The notes under the pieces: model-generated
What the model was told of the DNA's origin: nothing
The model's input: only the letters and a program-made list of their open reading frames with translations
Databases searched by the model: none
Translations under genes and position numbers: made by a program
From: Candidatus Hydrogenedens terephthalaticus JGI OTU-1
GTDB lineage: Bacteria; Hydrogenedentota; Hydrogenedentia; Hydrogenedentales; Hydrogenedentaceae
DNA: 39,950 nucleotides
Assembly (NCBI GenBank): GCA_000493945.1
Contig: AWNW01000002.1
Coordinates: forward strand, 43,915 to 83,864
Direction of reading: 5' to 3'
In this document: positions 15,096 to 22,642 of the stretch, in pieces
Position numbering within the stretch: the stretch's first letter is position 1
Layout: each line of letters opens with the position of its first letter

Positions 15096-16135
15096 TTAAC
15101 ACAGTTCTATTTTTCTTCAACCTTTTCCTGTGGTTAATTCAATGGTCTTTGGCAGTGCTTGTCTTTATAGCAGTTATGGCGGGTTCGGGATACTACATTT
15201 ACACACAAGCCCTTAGTGGTGGAAAGTATATTATTGTTCCTAAAATCACCGATATGCCCGTAATGGAGGCATCAAAAAAACTCTTTGAAGTGGGATTAGA
15301 ATTAGGTCCATACATACCTGTCACACATGATACAATACCTAAATACTATGTTATCAGCCAAAAACCGGAACCCGGAAAAGTAGTTCGATTAGGGAGAAAA
15401 GTATTTCCCGTAGTAAGCGCCGGTCCACCTAACGAAAAAGTCCCTGATTTAAGAGGTAAAACACTTGAAGAAGCACAAAAAATGATTGAATACAATAGCC
15501 GATTTAAATTAGGGAATATTGCACGAATTAATCGCGATGAACCTGCTGAAACAGTTATTTCTCAGGATCCACCACCTGATACAGATGCAACTCAGGGAAC
15601 GCTAATAAATTTACTTATAAGTGCAGGAACACAAACGGAAACAATAATAATGCCTAATATTGTAGGGAAAAACATACAAGAAGTTGAAGAATTATTAAAA
15701 CCTTATGATATTAAATTGGTTCCTAATGTCGTTGATTCACCTAATTCACCAGAAAATATAGTTTTAGAACAAGACCCCCCTGCGGATATACCTATTGTTC
15801 GCGGACAAATGGTTATTTATACAATTAAATCTACAGGAACTGCTCCCTTACCCGATGCTCGTTATCAAACTGAAGTTACATATACCATGAATGATGATTG
15901 GGCAGCCAAAGAAGTTCGTGTTGAACTTGTTGACCGCCATGGGAACCGAGAAATTTTATGGCACAAACCACGATTATATGATACACTTTCACAAATTAGA
16001 TATGTTCGAGGGACACCATTGAATATAAAAGTTACTTATATAAGTAAAGCAGTAGTGGATATATTTGTTGATGAAGTTAAAGTAGCCTCTTTTGAATTAG
16101 AAGGTGGAAATCCTCCGAAATTATTACAGCCATAA
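15011..16135 (+). CDS. Membrane-anchored protein with three PASTA domains
   Basis: A protein of 374 residues when started at GTG 15011. A short cytoplasmic N-terminus is followed by one long membrane segment (about 27-60), then three PASTA repeats: about 71-138, 139-206 and 207-276, each ending in a Q-D/K-P-P/E-P ... G motif such as ISQDPPPDTDATQG. The last ~100 residues (from PLPDARYQTE) form an unassigned beta-rich domain. PASTA domains usually bind peptidoglycan in Ser/Thr kinases and PBPs, but no catalytic domain is attached. The start is uncertain: in-frame TGA is at 15005, so GTG 15011 (GGAG 11 nt upstream) is the first possibility and it overlaps rsmB by 85 nt. Confidence 0.85.
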   Translation: MENSDRTVSDNSKKSLGRLLLDGISKAIVNTVLFFFNLFLWLIQWSLAVLVFIAVMAGSGYYIYTQALSGGKYIIVPKITDMPVMEASKKLFEVGLELGPYIPVTHDTIPKYYVISQKPEPGKVVRLGRKVFPVVSAGPPNEKVPDLRGKTLEEAQKMIEYNSRFKLGNIARINRDEPAETVISQDPPPDTDATQGTLINLLISAGTQTETIIMPNIVGKNIQEVEELLKPYDIKLVPNVVDSPNSPENIVLEQDPPADIPIVRGQMVIYTIKSTGTAPLPDARYQTEVTYTMNDDWAAKEVRVELVDRHGNREILWHKPRLYDTLSQIRYVRGTPLNIKVTYISKAVVDIFVDEVKVASFELEGGNPPKLLQP

Positions 16136-16180
16136 ATGATAATAATTAACTATTTTTATAGTAATTAGGAGTTATATAAA

Positions 16181-16846
16181 ATGAACAATAGAGATAGAAA
16201 TATAAAGATTGCACCTTCTATTTTATCATGTGATTTTAGCAAGATGGGTGATGAAATCACACAGTTAATTGAAGCGGGAGCCGATTATATCCATTTCGAT
16301 GTAATGGATGGTCATTTTGTTCCTAATATTACAATTGGACCTCCTATAATCGCCGCATTACGAAGATATTGTTCTGTCCCTATGGATGTTCATTTAATGA
16401 TAGATAATCCTGAGGAATATGTAGATTCTTTTGCTGATGCAGGTGCCGATATAATTACTGTTCACATTGAAGCGACAATTCACCCACACCGTTTAATACA
16501 ACATATCAAAGATATTGGGTGTAAGGCGGGGATTGTCTTAAATCCTTCTACTCCAGAAAGTCGTATCGAGTTTTTAGTTGAAGATATAGATATGGTTTTA
16601 GTAATGACAGTAAATCCTGGGTTTGGAGGTCAAAAATTTATTCCGGATATGCTCCGAAAAATTAAAGCCATCCGTGCAATGATAGGAGATCGTGATTTAG
16701 AAGTGGACGGAGGAATAGATGAAAAGACGGCACCGGAAGTTATAAAAGCAGGCGCTAATGTTCTGGTTGCAGGTTCCTATGTCTTTAATAATTCCTCTTA
16801 TAAAGCATCTATTAAAAAATTAAAAGAAAGTGTAAATTTTACTTGA
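16181..16846 (+). CDS. rpe: Ribulose-phosphate 3-epimerase
   Basis: A 221-residue TIM-barrel enzyme interconverting ribulose-5-phosphate and xylulose-5-phosphate in the pentose phosphate pathway. Signatures are complete: IAPSILSCDFSKMGDE near the N-terminus, HFDVMDGHFVPNITIGP (metal His and Asp), MDVHLMIDNPE, VLVMTVNPGFGGQKFI and LEVDGGIDEKTA (second catalytic Asp). The ribosome site TAGGAG precedes the ATG by 9 nt. It is the last gene of the ybaB-fmt-rsmB-PASTA run; 45 nt separate it from the PASTA gene, and the next promoter begins inside its final codons. Confidence 0.96.
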   Translation: MNNRDRNIKIAPSILSCDFSKMGDEITQLIEAGADYIHFDVMDGHFVPNITIGPPIIAALRRYCSVPMDVHLMIDNPEEYVDSFADAGADIITVHIEATIHPHRLIQHIKDIGCKAGIVLNPSTPESRIEFLVEDIDMVLVMTVNPGFGGQKFIPDMLRKIKAIRAMIGDRDLEVDGGIDEKTAPEVIKAGANVLVAGSYVFNNSSYKASIKKLKESVNFT

Positions 16847-16871
16847 CTTTAAACTTTTATTAGTGTATATT
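16843..16871 (+). promoter_or_regulatory. Near-consensus sigma70 promoter of the 16922 lipoprotein gene
   Basis: TTGACT at 16843-16848, a 17-nt spacer and TATATT at 16866-16871. The -35 box overlaps the rpe stop codon. The ribosome site AGAAGGG and ATG at 16922 follow at normal distance. This is the strongest-looking promoter in the window. Confidence 0.7.
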
Positions 16872-16921
16872 ATATTTAGAGTTTTTAGTGAAAAATTAAA
16901 CTAAAAAGAAGGGTAGATGTT

Positions 16922-18082
16922 ATGAAAAGATTTTTCCTATTGGCTGTAACGGTAGTCATTACAAGTTTTCTGTTAGGTTGCCCTTATAATGGTGTAATCA
17001 AAGATGGAGTTGTGATTGTTGACCAGTTACCGGGTGTAACAGTTTCCGCCGTTTCACCGGATCAGATTGTATTAAATTCACAAGGGTCGGTTCCTGTAAC
17101 AACAGGGGATGTTATTATTGGCAAATACGGCGATACAGGTTATCTGCGTAAGGTTACAGCAGTAGGACAAAAAGGAACAGAAGTTGTCGCGATAACAGAG
17201 CCTGCGTCATTAGAAGATGCTATTCAAGAAGGTATGTTAATGACCAGTGTTAAGTTTGATGTAAATGACTATGTTAAAGCAGGTGTCTTACCCAAAGATG
17301 CAAAGGCAACTATTGTAGATTTTAGCGGCAAAGAAATTTATCGTGGTAATGGTATACGGATTACTGTGGATAGAGGGATATTAGATTGTACTCCGCAGGT
17401 TGCAATTGTAGCTGACTATAAGAATTTTCAATTGAGAAAATTTGATTTAACCACAACAGGAACAATTACACTCACTTTAGACCTTAAAGTTGCTCTGGAT
17501 AATTCAACACCTATTTCTCAGGAGTGGGATATTATACCTCCGATAGTTCATCCTTTTGCTGCAAGTATTGGGCCTGTTCCAGTTTATGGTCGAGTAACAT
17601 TACGCTTCCCATTTGGATTATATGGACAAATGACAGGAGACACAAGTATAAAATCTGGTTTTGATATTAAAGATAACTTCACATTGAAAGCAGTATATGA
17701 TACAGGTAGTTGGGATGGGTCAAAAGCAGATTTATTTAACTTCACATTTGATGGACATCCACTTACATGGAATATTGACATCGGAGGCACTGCACAAGCC
17801 TATATTAAGGCTATATTAGAATTAACTCTCTATGAATCTGCAGAAGCAGAGATTTTTGCAAAACCTTATATCAAATCTAACATTCATGTATTTCCTTCAC
17901 CCGCAAGCATCGAGGTTATCGGCGGTATTGACGCAGGTGGTTATGCAGGTTTGAGTGTATTAGGACATAATATTATTGGTAAGAGTTTCTATTGGAATGG
18001 TCCAAGTAAACTATTGTATAGAGGTGTTCAGGATTATTCTGACCCATTACCATGGACAAGTGGTTCCATAGACTTGTGGTAA
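16922..18082 (+). CDS. Putative surface lipoprotein of unknown function
   Basis: The protein has 386 residues. A lipoprotein signal ends in the lipobox L-L-G-Cys20. The mature N-terminus (about 38-105) has the pattern of a domain I have seen in secreted proteins, with GDVIIGKYGDTGYLRKVTAV and ITEPASLEDAIQEG; I cannot give it a name. The rest (about 130-386) is beta-rich, with DLTTTGTITLTLDLKV and repeated alternating hydrophobic residues, suggesting a beta-sandwich or barrel-like extracellular domain. No catalytic motif was found. It is transcribed alone, bounded by the promoter at 16843 and the terminator at 18100. The strong signals suggest high expression. Confidence 0.75.
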   Translation: MKRFFLLAVTVVITSFLLGCPYNGVIKDGVVIVDQLPGVTVSAVSPDQIVLNSQGSVPVTTGDVIIGKYGDTGYLRKVTAVGQKGTEVVAITEPASLEDAIQEGMLMTSVKFDVNDYVKAGVLPKDAKATIVDFSGKEIYRGNGIRITVDRGILDCTPQVAIVADYKNFQLRKFDLTTTGTITLTLDLKVALDNSTPISQEWDIIPPIVHPFAASIGPVPVYGRVTLRFPFGLYGQMTGDTSIKSGFDIKDNFTLKAVYDTGSWDGSKADLFNFTFDGHPLTWNIDIGGTAQAYIKAILELTLYESAEAEIFAKPYIKSNIHVFPSPASIEVIGGIDAGGYAGLSVLGHNIIGKSFYWNGPSKLLYRGVQDYSDPLPWTSGSIDLW

Positions 18083-18099
18083 ACGAAAATTGAAATTAA

Positions 18100-18138
18100 A
18101 AAAATGTGACTTGAACAATTGTTCAGGTCACATTTTTT
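18100..18138 (+). terminator. Intrinsic terminator after the 16922 lipoprotein gene
   Basis: The stem GTGACTTGAAC / GTTCAGGTCAC with an AATT loop (18106-18131) has one G-T wobble, and is flanked by an A run on the left and T6 on the right. It may work in both directions. It lies 18 nt after the TAA at 18080-18082. Confidence 0.9.
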
Positions 18139-18165
18139 ATTATCGGATAGATTGTTGTTTGGTTT

Positions 18166-19272
18166 ATGGATTATAAAAAAATCTTTTTTATATTTAATTT
18201 TTCTACATTAATTTTTTGCCTTCATTTTTCATCACAAGGGCAATATCATTCTTCTGATTATTTAGAGCCTCGTTTTATTATTCAATTGCCAGAATTACTT
18301 CGTTTAGTCCAAATTTATAATTTTGGTTCTTATCATTGCGACAGTTTATCTGAAGACGGCTATGCCATCGGAAATGGAGATAGAAATTGCAAACCTCATA
18401 GTTCAGATTATAATCCACAGGATTGGGTTATTTCTTTCCATGAAGTGTTGCGACTGGCTCAATTTTATAAATCCAGTTCGTATCGGATTGATGTATCAGG
18501 GGAAGATGGTTTTCAGCCGGGTAATGAAAACGAACCTGCACCGGGAACAGAAAAAACTTTTTTAGGGATTTCTTTTGTATGGATTCCTTCGGGTTCATTT
18601 TATATGGGAACTACAAAAAATACAAGTGAATTAGTTCAAATATATGGTGGAAGTCCCTCTTTATATAGTTCTGAATATCCACAACATTTGGTTACAATCT
18701 CTAATGGCTTTTGGATGAGCCAAACTGAAATTACACAAAAACAATGGACAGATATAATGGGGTATAATCCATCAAATAATAAAGGTGATAATCTTCCCGT
18801 GGATAATTTATCGTGGAACGATTGTCAGAAATTTATTGAAAAACTTAACAAATTAGGAAGTGGAATGTTTCGTTTACCTACCGAAGCCGAATGGGAATAT
18901 GCATGTCGTGCAGGCTCTACCTCCGAATTCTGTTTCGGTGATGATGCCTCCCAATTAGACAATTATGGATGGCACTTTTATAATAGCAACTATCAGACAC
19001 ATCCTGTAAAACAAAAATTACCCAATGCATGGGGATTATATGATATGCATGGAAATGTATGGGAATGGTGTCAGGACTGGTATGATGCTGACTATTACCA
19101 GTATTCTCCTACTTTTGACCCTACCGGACCTGCAACAGGTAAATATAAAGTTTTGCGAGGCGGCACATGTTTACGGACATCTGCCCGTTGTAGATCTGCT
19201 TTTCGTTCATGGAATGCACCTGACTTAACTATGGCTGACCAAGGATTTAGAATATGCCGAATTTCAGATTAA
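18166..19272 (+). CDS. Exported SUMF1/FGE-like protein with N-terminal dockerin-like duplication
   Basis: The protein has 368 residues. After a signal peptide (about 1-25) come two copies of a ~45-residue module (28-75 and 78-119): HSSDY, E-L/V-L-R-L-x-Q, then EDG-Y/F. Residues 135-368 form a formylglycine-generating-enzyme-like (SUMF1/PF03781) domain: FVWIPSGSFYMG, ISNGFWMSQTEITQKQW, FRLPTEAEWEYACRAGS, GLYDMHGNVWEWCQDW and KVLRGGTCLRT ... FRICR. The closely spaced cysteine pair of true FGE (Cys-x4-Cys) is absent; Cys335 and Cys342 are seven apart, so sulfatase activation is doubtful and a binding role is possible. No clear ribosome site precedes the ATG. It overlaps the next gene by 19 nt. 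Confidence 0.88.
   Translation: MDYKKIFFIFNFSTLIFCLHFSSQGQYHSSDYLEPRFIIQLPELLRLVQIYNFGSYHCDSLSEDGYAIGNGDRNCKPHSSDYNPQDWVISFHEVLRLAQFYKSSSYRIDVSGEDGFQPGNENEPAPGTEKTFLGISFVWIPSGSFYMGTTKNTSELVQIYGGSPSLYSSEYPQHLVTISNGFWMSQTEITQKQWTDIMGYNPSNNKGDNLPVDNLSWNDCQKFIEKLNKLGSGMFRLPTEAEWEYACRAGSTSEFCFGDDASQLDNYGWHFYNSNYQTHPVKQKLPNAWGLYDMHGNVWEWCQDWYDADYYQYSPTFDPTGPATGKYKVLRGGTCLRTSARCRSAFRSWNAPDLTMADQGFRICRISD
18247..18522 (+). repeat. Duplicated dockerin-like EF-hand module, N-terminal copy in SUMF1-like protein
   Basis: Two tandem protein repeats in residues 28-119 of the SUMF1-like protein share the order HSSDY - 9 residues - E-x-LR-L-x-Q-x-Y - SxY - EDG-Y/F-x-x-G. Each begins with an Asp-led loop and a Glu about 12 positions later followed by a helix, resembling the loop-helix F-hand of dockerins. 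The same module is at the C-terminus of the next gene. Confidence 0.65.
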
Positions 19273-22200
19273 TACTTATTTTTCTATTAGGGATATGTTT
19301 CCCGCATTTATCCTCTTGGGGGAATAATATAAATACCTCTCCCCTATATTTTGAACCTAATTATAATCGTTTTGTGTCTGATGTATCTTTTTTTTCTATG
19401 GGGAATACGGCTTCTGTTGCATGTTATAAAAATGCCCTTGTGTTTTATATTCATAATTCTCAAAAATATTATCGAATTGTATTTCCTGATTGTAACCCCA
19501 AAAGTATTGTAGGTAGTATCCCCCTTTCTTCGTATTCTACATATATAAATGGGGTAAATTCTATCCCAAAATTAGTTCACCATTACAAAGCGGTTCTATA
19601 TCAGGAAGTATTCCCGGGTATTGATTTATATCTTTATGAAAAGGAGGGAAATTTTAAGTTTGATTTTATCGTTCATCCTAATTCAAAACCCGATGCAATA
19701 ACTATTAATTTTGAAATACTCGATATGTCCCAAAGGTGGGTTTCTATTAATCCTGAAATAAAGGAAAACACTATTCAAATTGTTCATGATAATACAGAAT
19801 TGGATTTTTATGCTCCTTGTGCTTTCCAATGGACAAATGGGATATCACATAAAATACCTATTCGTTTATATTGTGAAAATGGCGTAAAATTTAATATCCC
19901 TGAATCTTCATATAACCCCAATTATCCTTTACTCATTGACCCTACTTTATTAGCGGGGACATATTTAGGAGGCAATAATACTGACAAAATTATTGATGTA
20001 AAAACAGATTCCGCAGGTAATATTTATCTGGTTGGTGAAACAAAATCACTTAATTTTCCTACCAGTAATGGTTCGTTTCAAACAAACTTTTCAGGTGGAG
20101 ATATAACCGGGGATATATTTATTACGAAACTAAATCCTACTGCTAACAATATATTCTTTTCTACATTTTTAGGAGGCTCTGCAGATGACAGTGCTACAGC
20201 CATCAAAATTGACGAGCAAAGAAATATTTATATAACAGGAATTACCTCTTCTTCGGATTTCCCTATAACAACAAGTGCTTTTCAAACAATCAAAAATGGT
20301 GGAAGAGATGCTTTTGTAACAAAACTTAATTCTGATGCTACTGAATTAATCTATAGTTCTTATATAGGAGGCAGTGCTGACGAAAGCATAATGGATTTCG
20401 CATTTTTACCTGACAATAGCATTGTTTTAACGGGTTGGACACAATCGTCAAACTTTCCTGTAATAGGAACTTCAACATTGAATTCCACATTTAGCGGTGG
20501 TGGATTGGATGGCTTTTTATTTAAATTTAATTCATCATTTCAACCTATATGGAGTGGATTTATTGGAACAAGTGGCATAGATATTTGTAAAACAATAAAA
20601 AATTTTGGTGATACTATTGTTTTAGGGGGATACACTTCTTCGACAAATTTTCCAACAACTCAAGGTTCATTTCAGGTTTCATATAGAGGCGGAAATTACG
20701 ATTCGTTTATAATGAAACTTTCAGGTAATAATGCATCTATAATATCCTCTTCCTACCTTGGAGGTAGCCTTATTGACCTATGCCAGGCTCTAACATGTGA
20801 TACTTATGGAAATATATATATCACAGGGGAAACTTCTTCAAACAATTTTCCTGTTACAATTTCATCATTTCAGGTTGGATATGGCGGAGGAGAAAGGGAT
20901 GTTTTTATTACAAAAATGACTCCTAATTTAGACCAGATAATTTTCAGTACTTATTTAGGGGGAAGTAAAACAGAATCAGGGCTTGGAATTGGATTGGATT
21001 CAACCTTACGAGTATATGTTGTTGGTTACACATATTCAGGAGATTTTCCCGTTATACCGGGGACATTACAACCTTCTTATGGTGGTAACCAGGATACCGT
21101 TTTTGCGTGCCTAAATCCGAATGGAAATACATTGAAATATAGTACTTTTTACGGGGGAAAAGGAGAGGAGAAAGCACGCTCTGTATATATTTCCAATTCT
21201 AATGTAATGTATATGGTGGGAGAAACCGCATCCAATCTACTACCTATAACATCTGGAACTTTTCAAACAAGTTTTGGGGGCGGAACACTTGATGGTTTTC
21301 TCGCTTGTATTGATGTATCATCTCCTACAAATGAAGGAGAAGGGCAAATAGAAGGAACTATTGAGGGCACTCCAGAAGGTTCTATAGAAGGAGAAGGATT
21401 AAGGGTATGGTTAATAGCACCTGTGGAACGGACTATAAATGAAGGGGGAACGACAACTTTTATTATCGGTGTATCTGGTTATGTGGGAACAGTAAATTAT
21501 CAATGGCAGTTTAAGAGTATTGTAGGAGAAGAATACATCCCTATTCTAAACAGTAACAGTCCTATGTTAACATTACGAAATATTAAGTTTACTTCCTCAG
21601 GCTTTTACCGTTGTAGGGTAAGTGATTCTTTAGGTACCGTATTTTCTTCTCCCTTTAAGTTAACAGTTTTACAATCTTCTGAAGGTTCACCAGAAGGGAT
21701 ATTGGAAGGATATACGGAGGGGACTATAGAAGGGGTTGTAGAAGGAATTGAGGAAGGTTTATTAGAAGGAATAGAAGAAGGACAAATAGAAGGTATCGCA
21801 GAGGGTTCAATGGAAGGGGGTATTTTTGAAGGTGAGGGTATTATAGAAGAAGGATTAATGGAGGGAGAAGGGGCTTTTTATCCTTGTGGTTTTGAGGTAA
21901 ATGGAACTGAAACTCATAGTCTCTTAAAAGATAAGGCTCAAAACTTGTATTATATCTATGTGCCTAATGAAGGGACTTTGAACGACCTTATCGTTAACAT
22001 TTCTCTAACTCATGATAATTTACAACAGATATTAATTCAAATTGTTTCTCCTCGTGGGACAGAAGTTTTTCTTCTTATTTATCCCACACAAGGTGGGACT
22101 GCACTACTAAATACAAACTTTGATGATAATGCTGAATTAAGTATTATGGATGGAGTTAGCCCTTTTACAGGGAATTATAAGCCCATTGGATATTTAGGCG

Positions 22201-22634
22201 TTTTACGGGGAGAAAATTTGCAAGGCACATGGATGTTGCGAATTGTGGATTCTGAAACAGGCGGTAGAGGTTATCTGGAGTCATGGAAATTATTATTCAA
22301 TACGCATGCCTGTTCCGAAGAAGGAAATATAGAAGAAGGTGAAGTTGTAACATTCCATTCTGCAGATACAGATAAAAACTATTCTTTTTCTCTTGTAGAG
22401 GTATTAAGAGTAATACAAATCTTTAACTTTGGAAGTTATCACTGTGATATGAATGGCGAAGATGGTTATGCATTAGGTGTAGGTGAGCAGAATTGCAATC
22501 GTCATAGTTCTGATTATTCAGAACCTTATTGGTCTATTACTTTCCATGAACTTTTGCGGTTAATACAATTATTTAATATAGGTGGTTATTCATCCTGTTC
22601 GGATACGGAAGATGGTTTTTGCCCTATCCAATAG
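19254..22634 (+). CDS. Large secreted SBBP beta-propeller / Ig / P-domain protein with EG linkers and C-terminal dockerin-like module
   Basis: The protein has 1126 residues. Order: signal peptide (1-23); an N-terminal beta-rich domain (about 30-225, with EVFPGIDLYLYEKEGNFKFD); about seven SBBP-type repeats (230-690), each with a S-T/S-x-L/I-G-G-S then G-N-I-Y-I/L-x-G-x-T-x-S-x-x-F-P motif, likely a beta-propeller; EG-rich linker 1 (694-715); Ig-like domain (716-805, with YQWQFKS and GFYRCRVSDS); EG-rich linker 2 (810-873); a proprotein-convertase P-like domain (874-1020, with LQGTWMLRIVDSETGGRGYLESW); and a tandem dockerin-like module (1035-1126). No protease domain is present despite the P-domain. 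It starts inside the previous gene and likely shares its transcript. A surface adhesive or glycan-binding role is inference. Confidence 0.88.
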   Translation: MPNFRLILIFLLGICFPHLSSWGNNINTSPLYFEPNYNRFVSDVSFFSMGNTASVACYKNALVFYIHNSQKYYRIVFPDCNPKSIVGSIPLSSYSTYINGVNSIPKLVHHYKAVLYQEVFPGIDLYLYEKEGNFKFDFIVHPNSKPDAITINFEILDMSQRWVSINPEIKENTIQIVHDNTELDFYAPCAFQWTNGISHKIPIRLYCENGVKFNIPESSYNPNYPLLIDPTLLAGTYLGGNNTDKIIDVKTDSAGNIYLVGETKSLNFPTSNGSFQTNFSGGDITGDIFITKLNPTANNIFFSTFLGGSADDSATAIKIDEQRNIYITGITSSSDFPITTSAFQTIKNGGRDAFVTKLNSDATELIYSSYIGGSADESIMDFAFLPDNSIVLTGWTQSSNFPVIGTSTLNSTFSGGGLDGFLFKFNSSFQPIWSGFIGTSGIDICKTIKNFGDTIVLGGYTSSTNFPTTQGSFQVSYRGGNYDSFIMKLSGNNASIISSSYLGGSLIDLCQALTCDTYGNIYITGETSSNNFPVTISSFQVGYGGGERDVFITKMTPNLDQIIFSTYLGGSKTESGLGIGLDSTLRVYVVGYTYSGDFPVIPGTLQPSYGGNQDTVFACLNPNGNTLKYSTFYGGKGEEKARSVYISNSNVMYMVGETASNLLPITSGTFQTSFGGGTLDGFLACIDVSSPTNEGEGQIEGTIEGTPEGSIEGEGLRVWLIAPVERTINEGGTTTFIIGVSGYVGTVNYQWQFKSIVGEEYIPILNSNSPMLTLRNIKFTSSGFYRCRVSDSLGTVFSSPFKLTVLQSSEGSPEGILEGYTEGTIEGVVEGIEEGLLEGIEEGQIEGIAEGSMEGGIFEGEGIIEEGLMEGEGAFYPCGFEVNGTETHSLLKDKAQNLYYIYVPNEGTLNDLIVNISLTHDNLQQILIQIVSPRGTEVFLLIYPTQGGTALLNTNFDDNAELSIMDGVSPFTGNYKPIGYLGVLRGENLQGTWMLRIVDSETGGRGYLESWKLLFNTHACSEEGNIEEGEVVTFHSADTDKNYSFSLVEVLRVIQIFNFGSYHCDMNGEDGYALGVGEQNCNRHSSDYSEPYWSITFHELLRLIQLFNIGGYSSCSDTEDGFCPIQ
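21333..21398 (+). repeat. EG-rich linker 1 coding repeat
   Basis: This is a 22-residue stretch of Glu-Gly every two to four residues between the propeller and the Ig-like domain, encoded by GAAGGA/GAGGGC-type near repeats. It is probably a flexible, acidic interdomain linker. Confidence 0.85.
21681..21872 (+). repeat. EG-rich linker 2 coding repeat
   Basis: This is a 64-residue stretch with Glu-Gly roughly every four residues (EGxx period, ~12 nt) between the Ig-like and P domains. The strongly acidic low-complexity repeat may vary in copy number between strains by replication slippage. Confidence 0.88.
22356..22631 (+). repeat. Duplicated dockerin-like EF-hand module, C-terminal copy in SBBP protein
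   Basis: Two repeats end the protein. The first loop, DTDKNYSFSLVE, has Asp1, Asp3, Asn5, Ser7, Ser9 and Glu12, an exact EF-hand spacing, followed by helix VLRVIQIFN. The second (HSSDYSEPYWSITFHELLR) has one additional residue between Asp and Glu. Both end in EDG-Y/F-C/A. Layout matches the N-terminal pair in the preceding gene. Confidence 0.7.
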
Positions 22635-22642
22635 TAGGTATG

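Noticed and set aside
21681..21872. Periodic GAAGG-type repeat considered as a CRISPR array or non-coding tandem repeat
   Set aside because: Units are about 12 nt, vary in the third codon position, have no spacers and keep the reading frame, so it is a coding EG linker.
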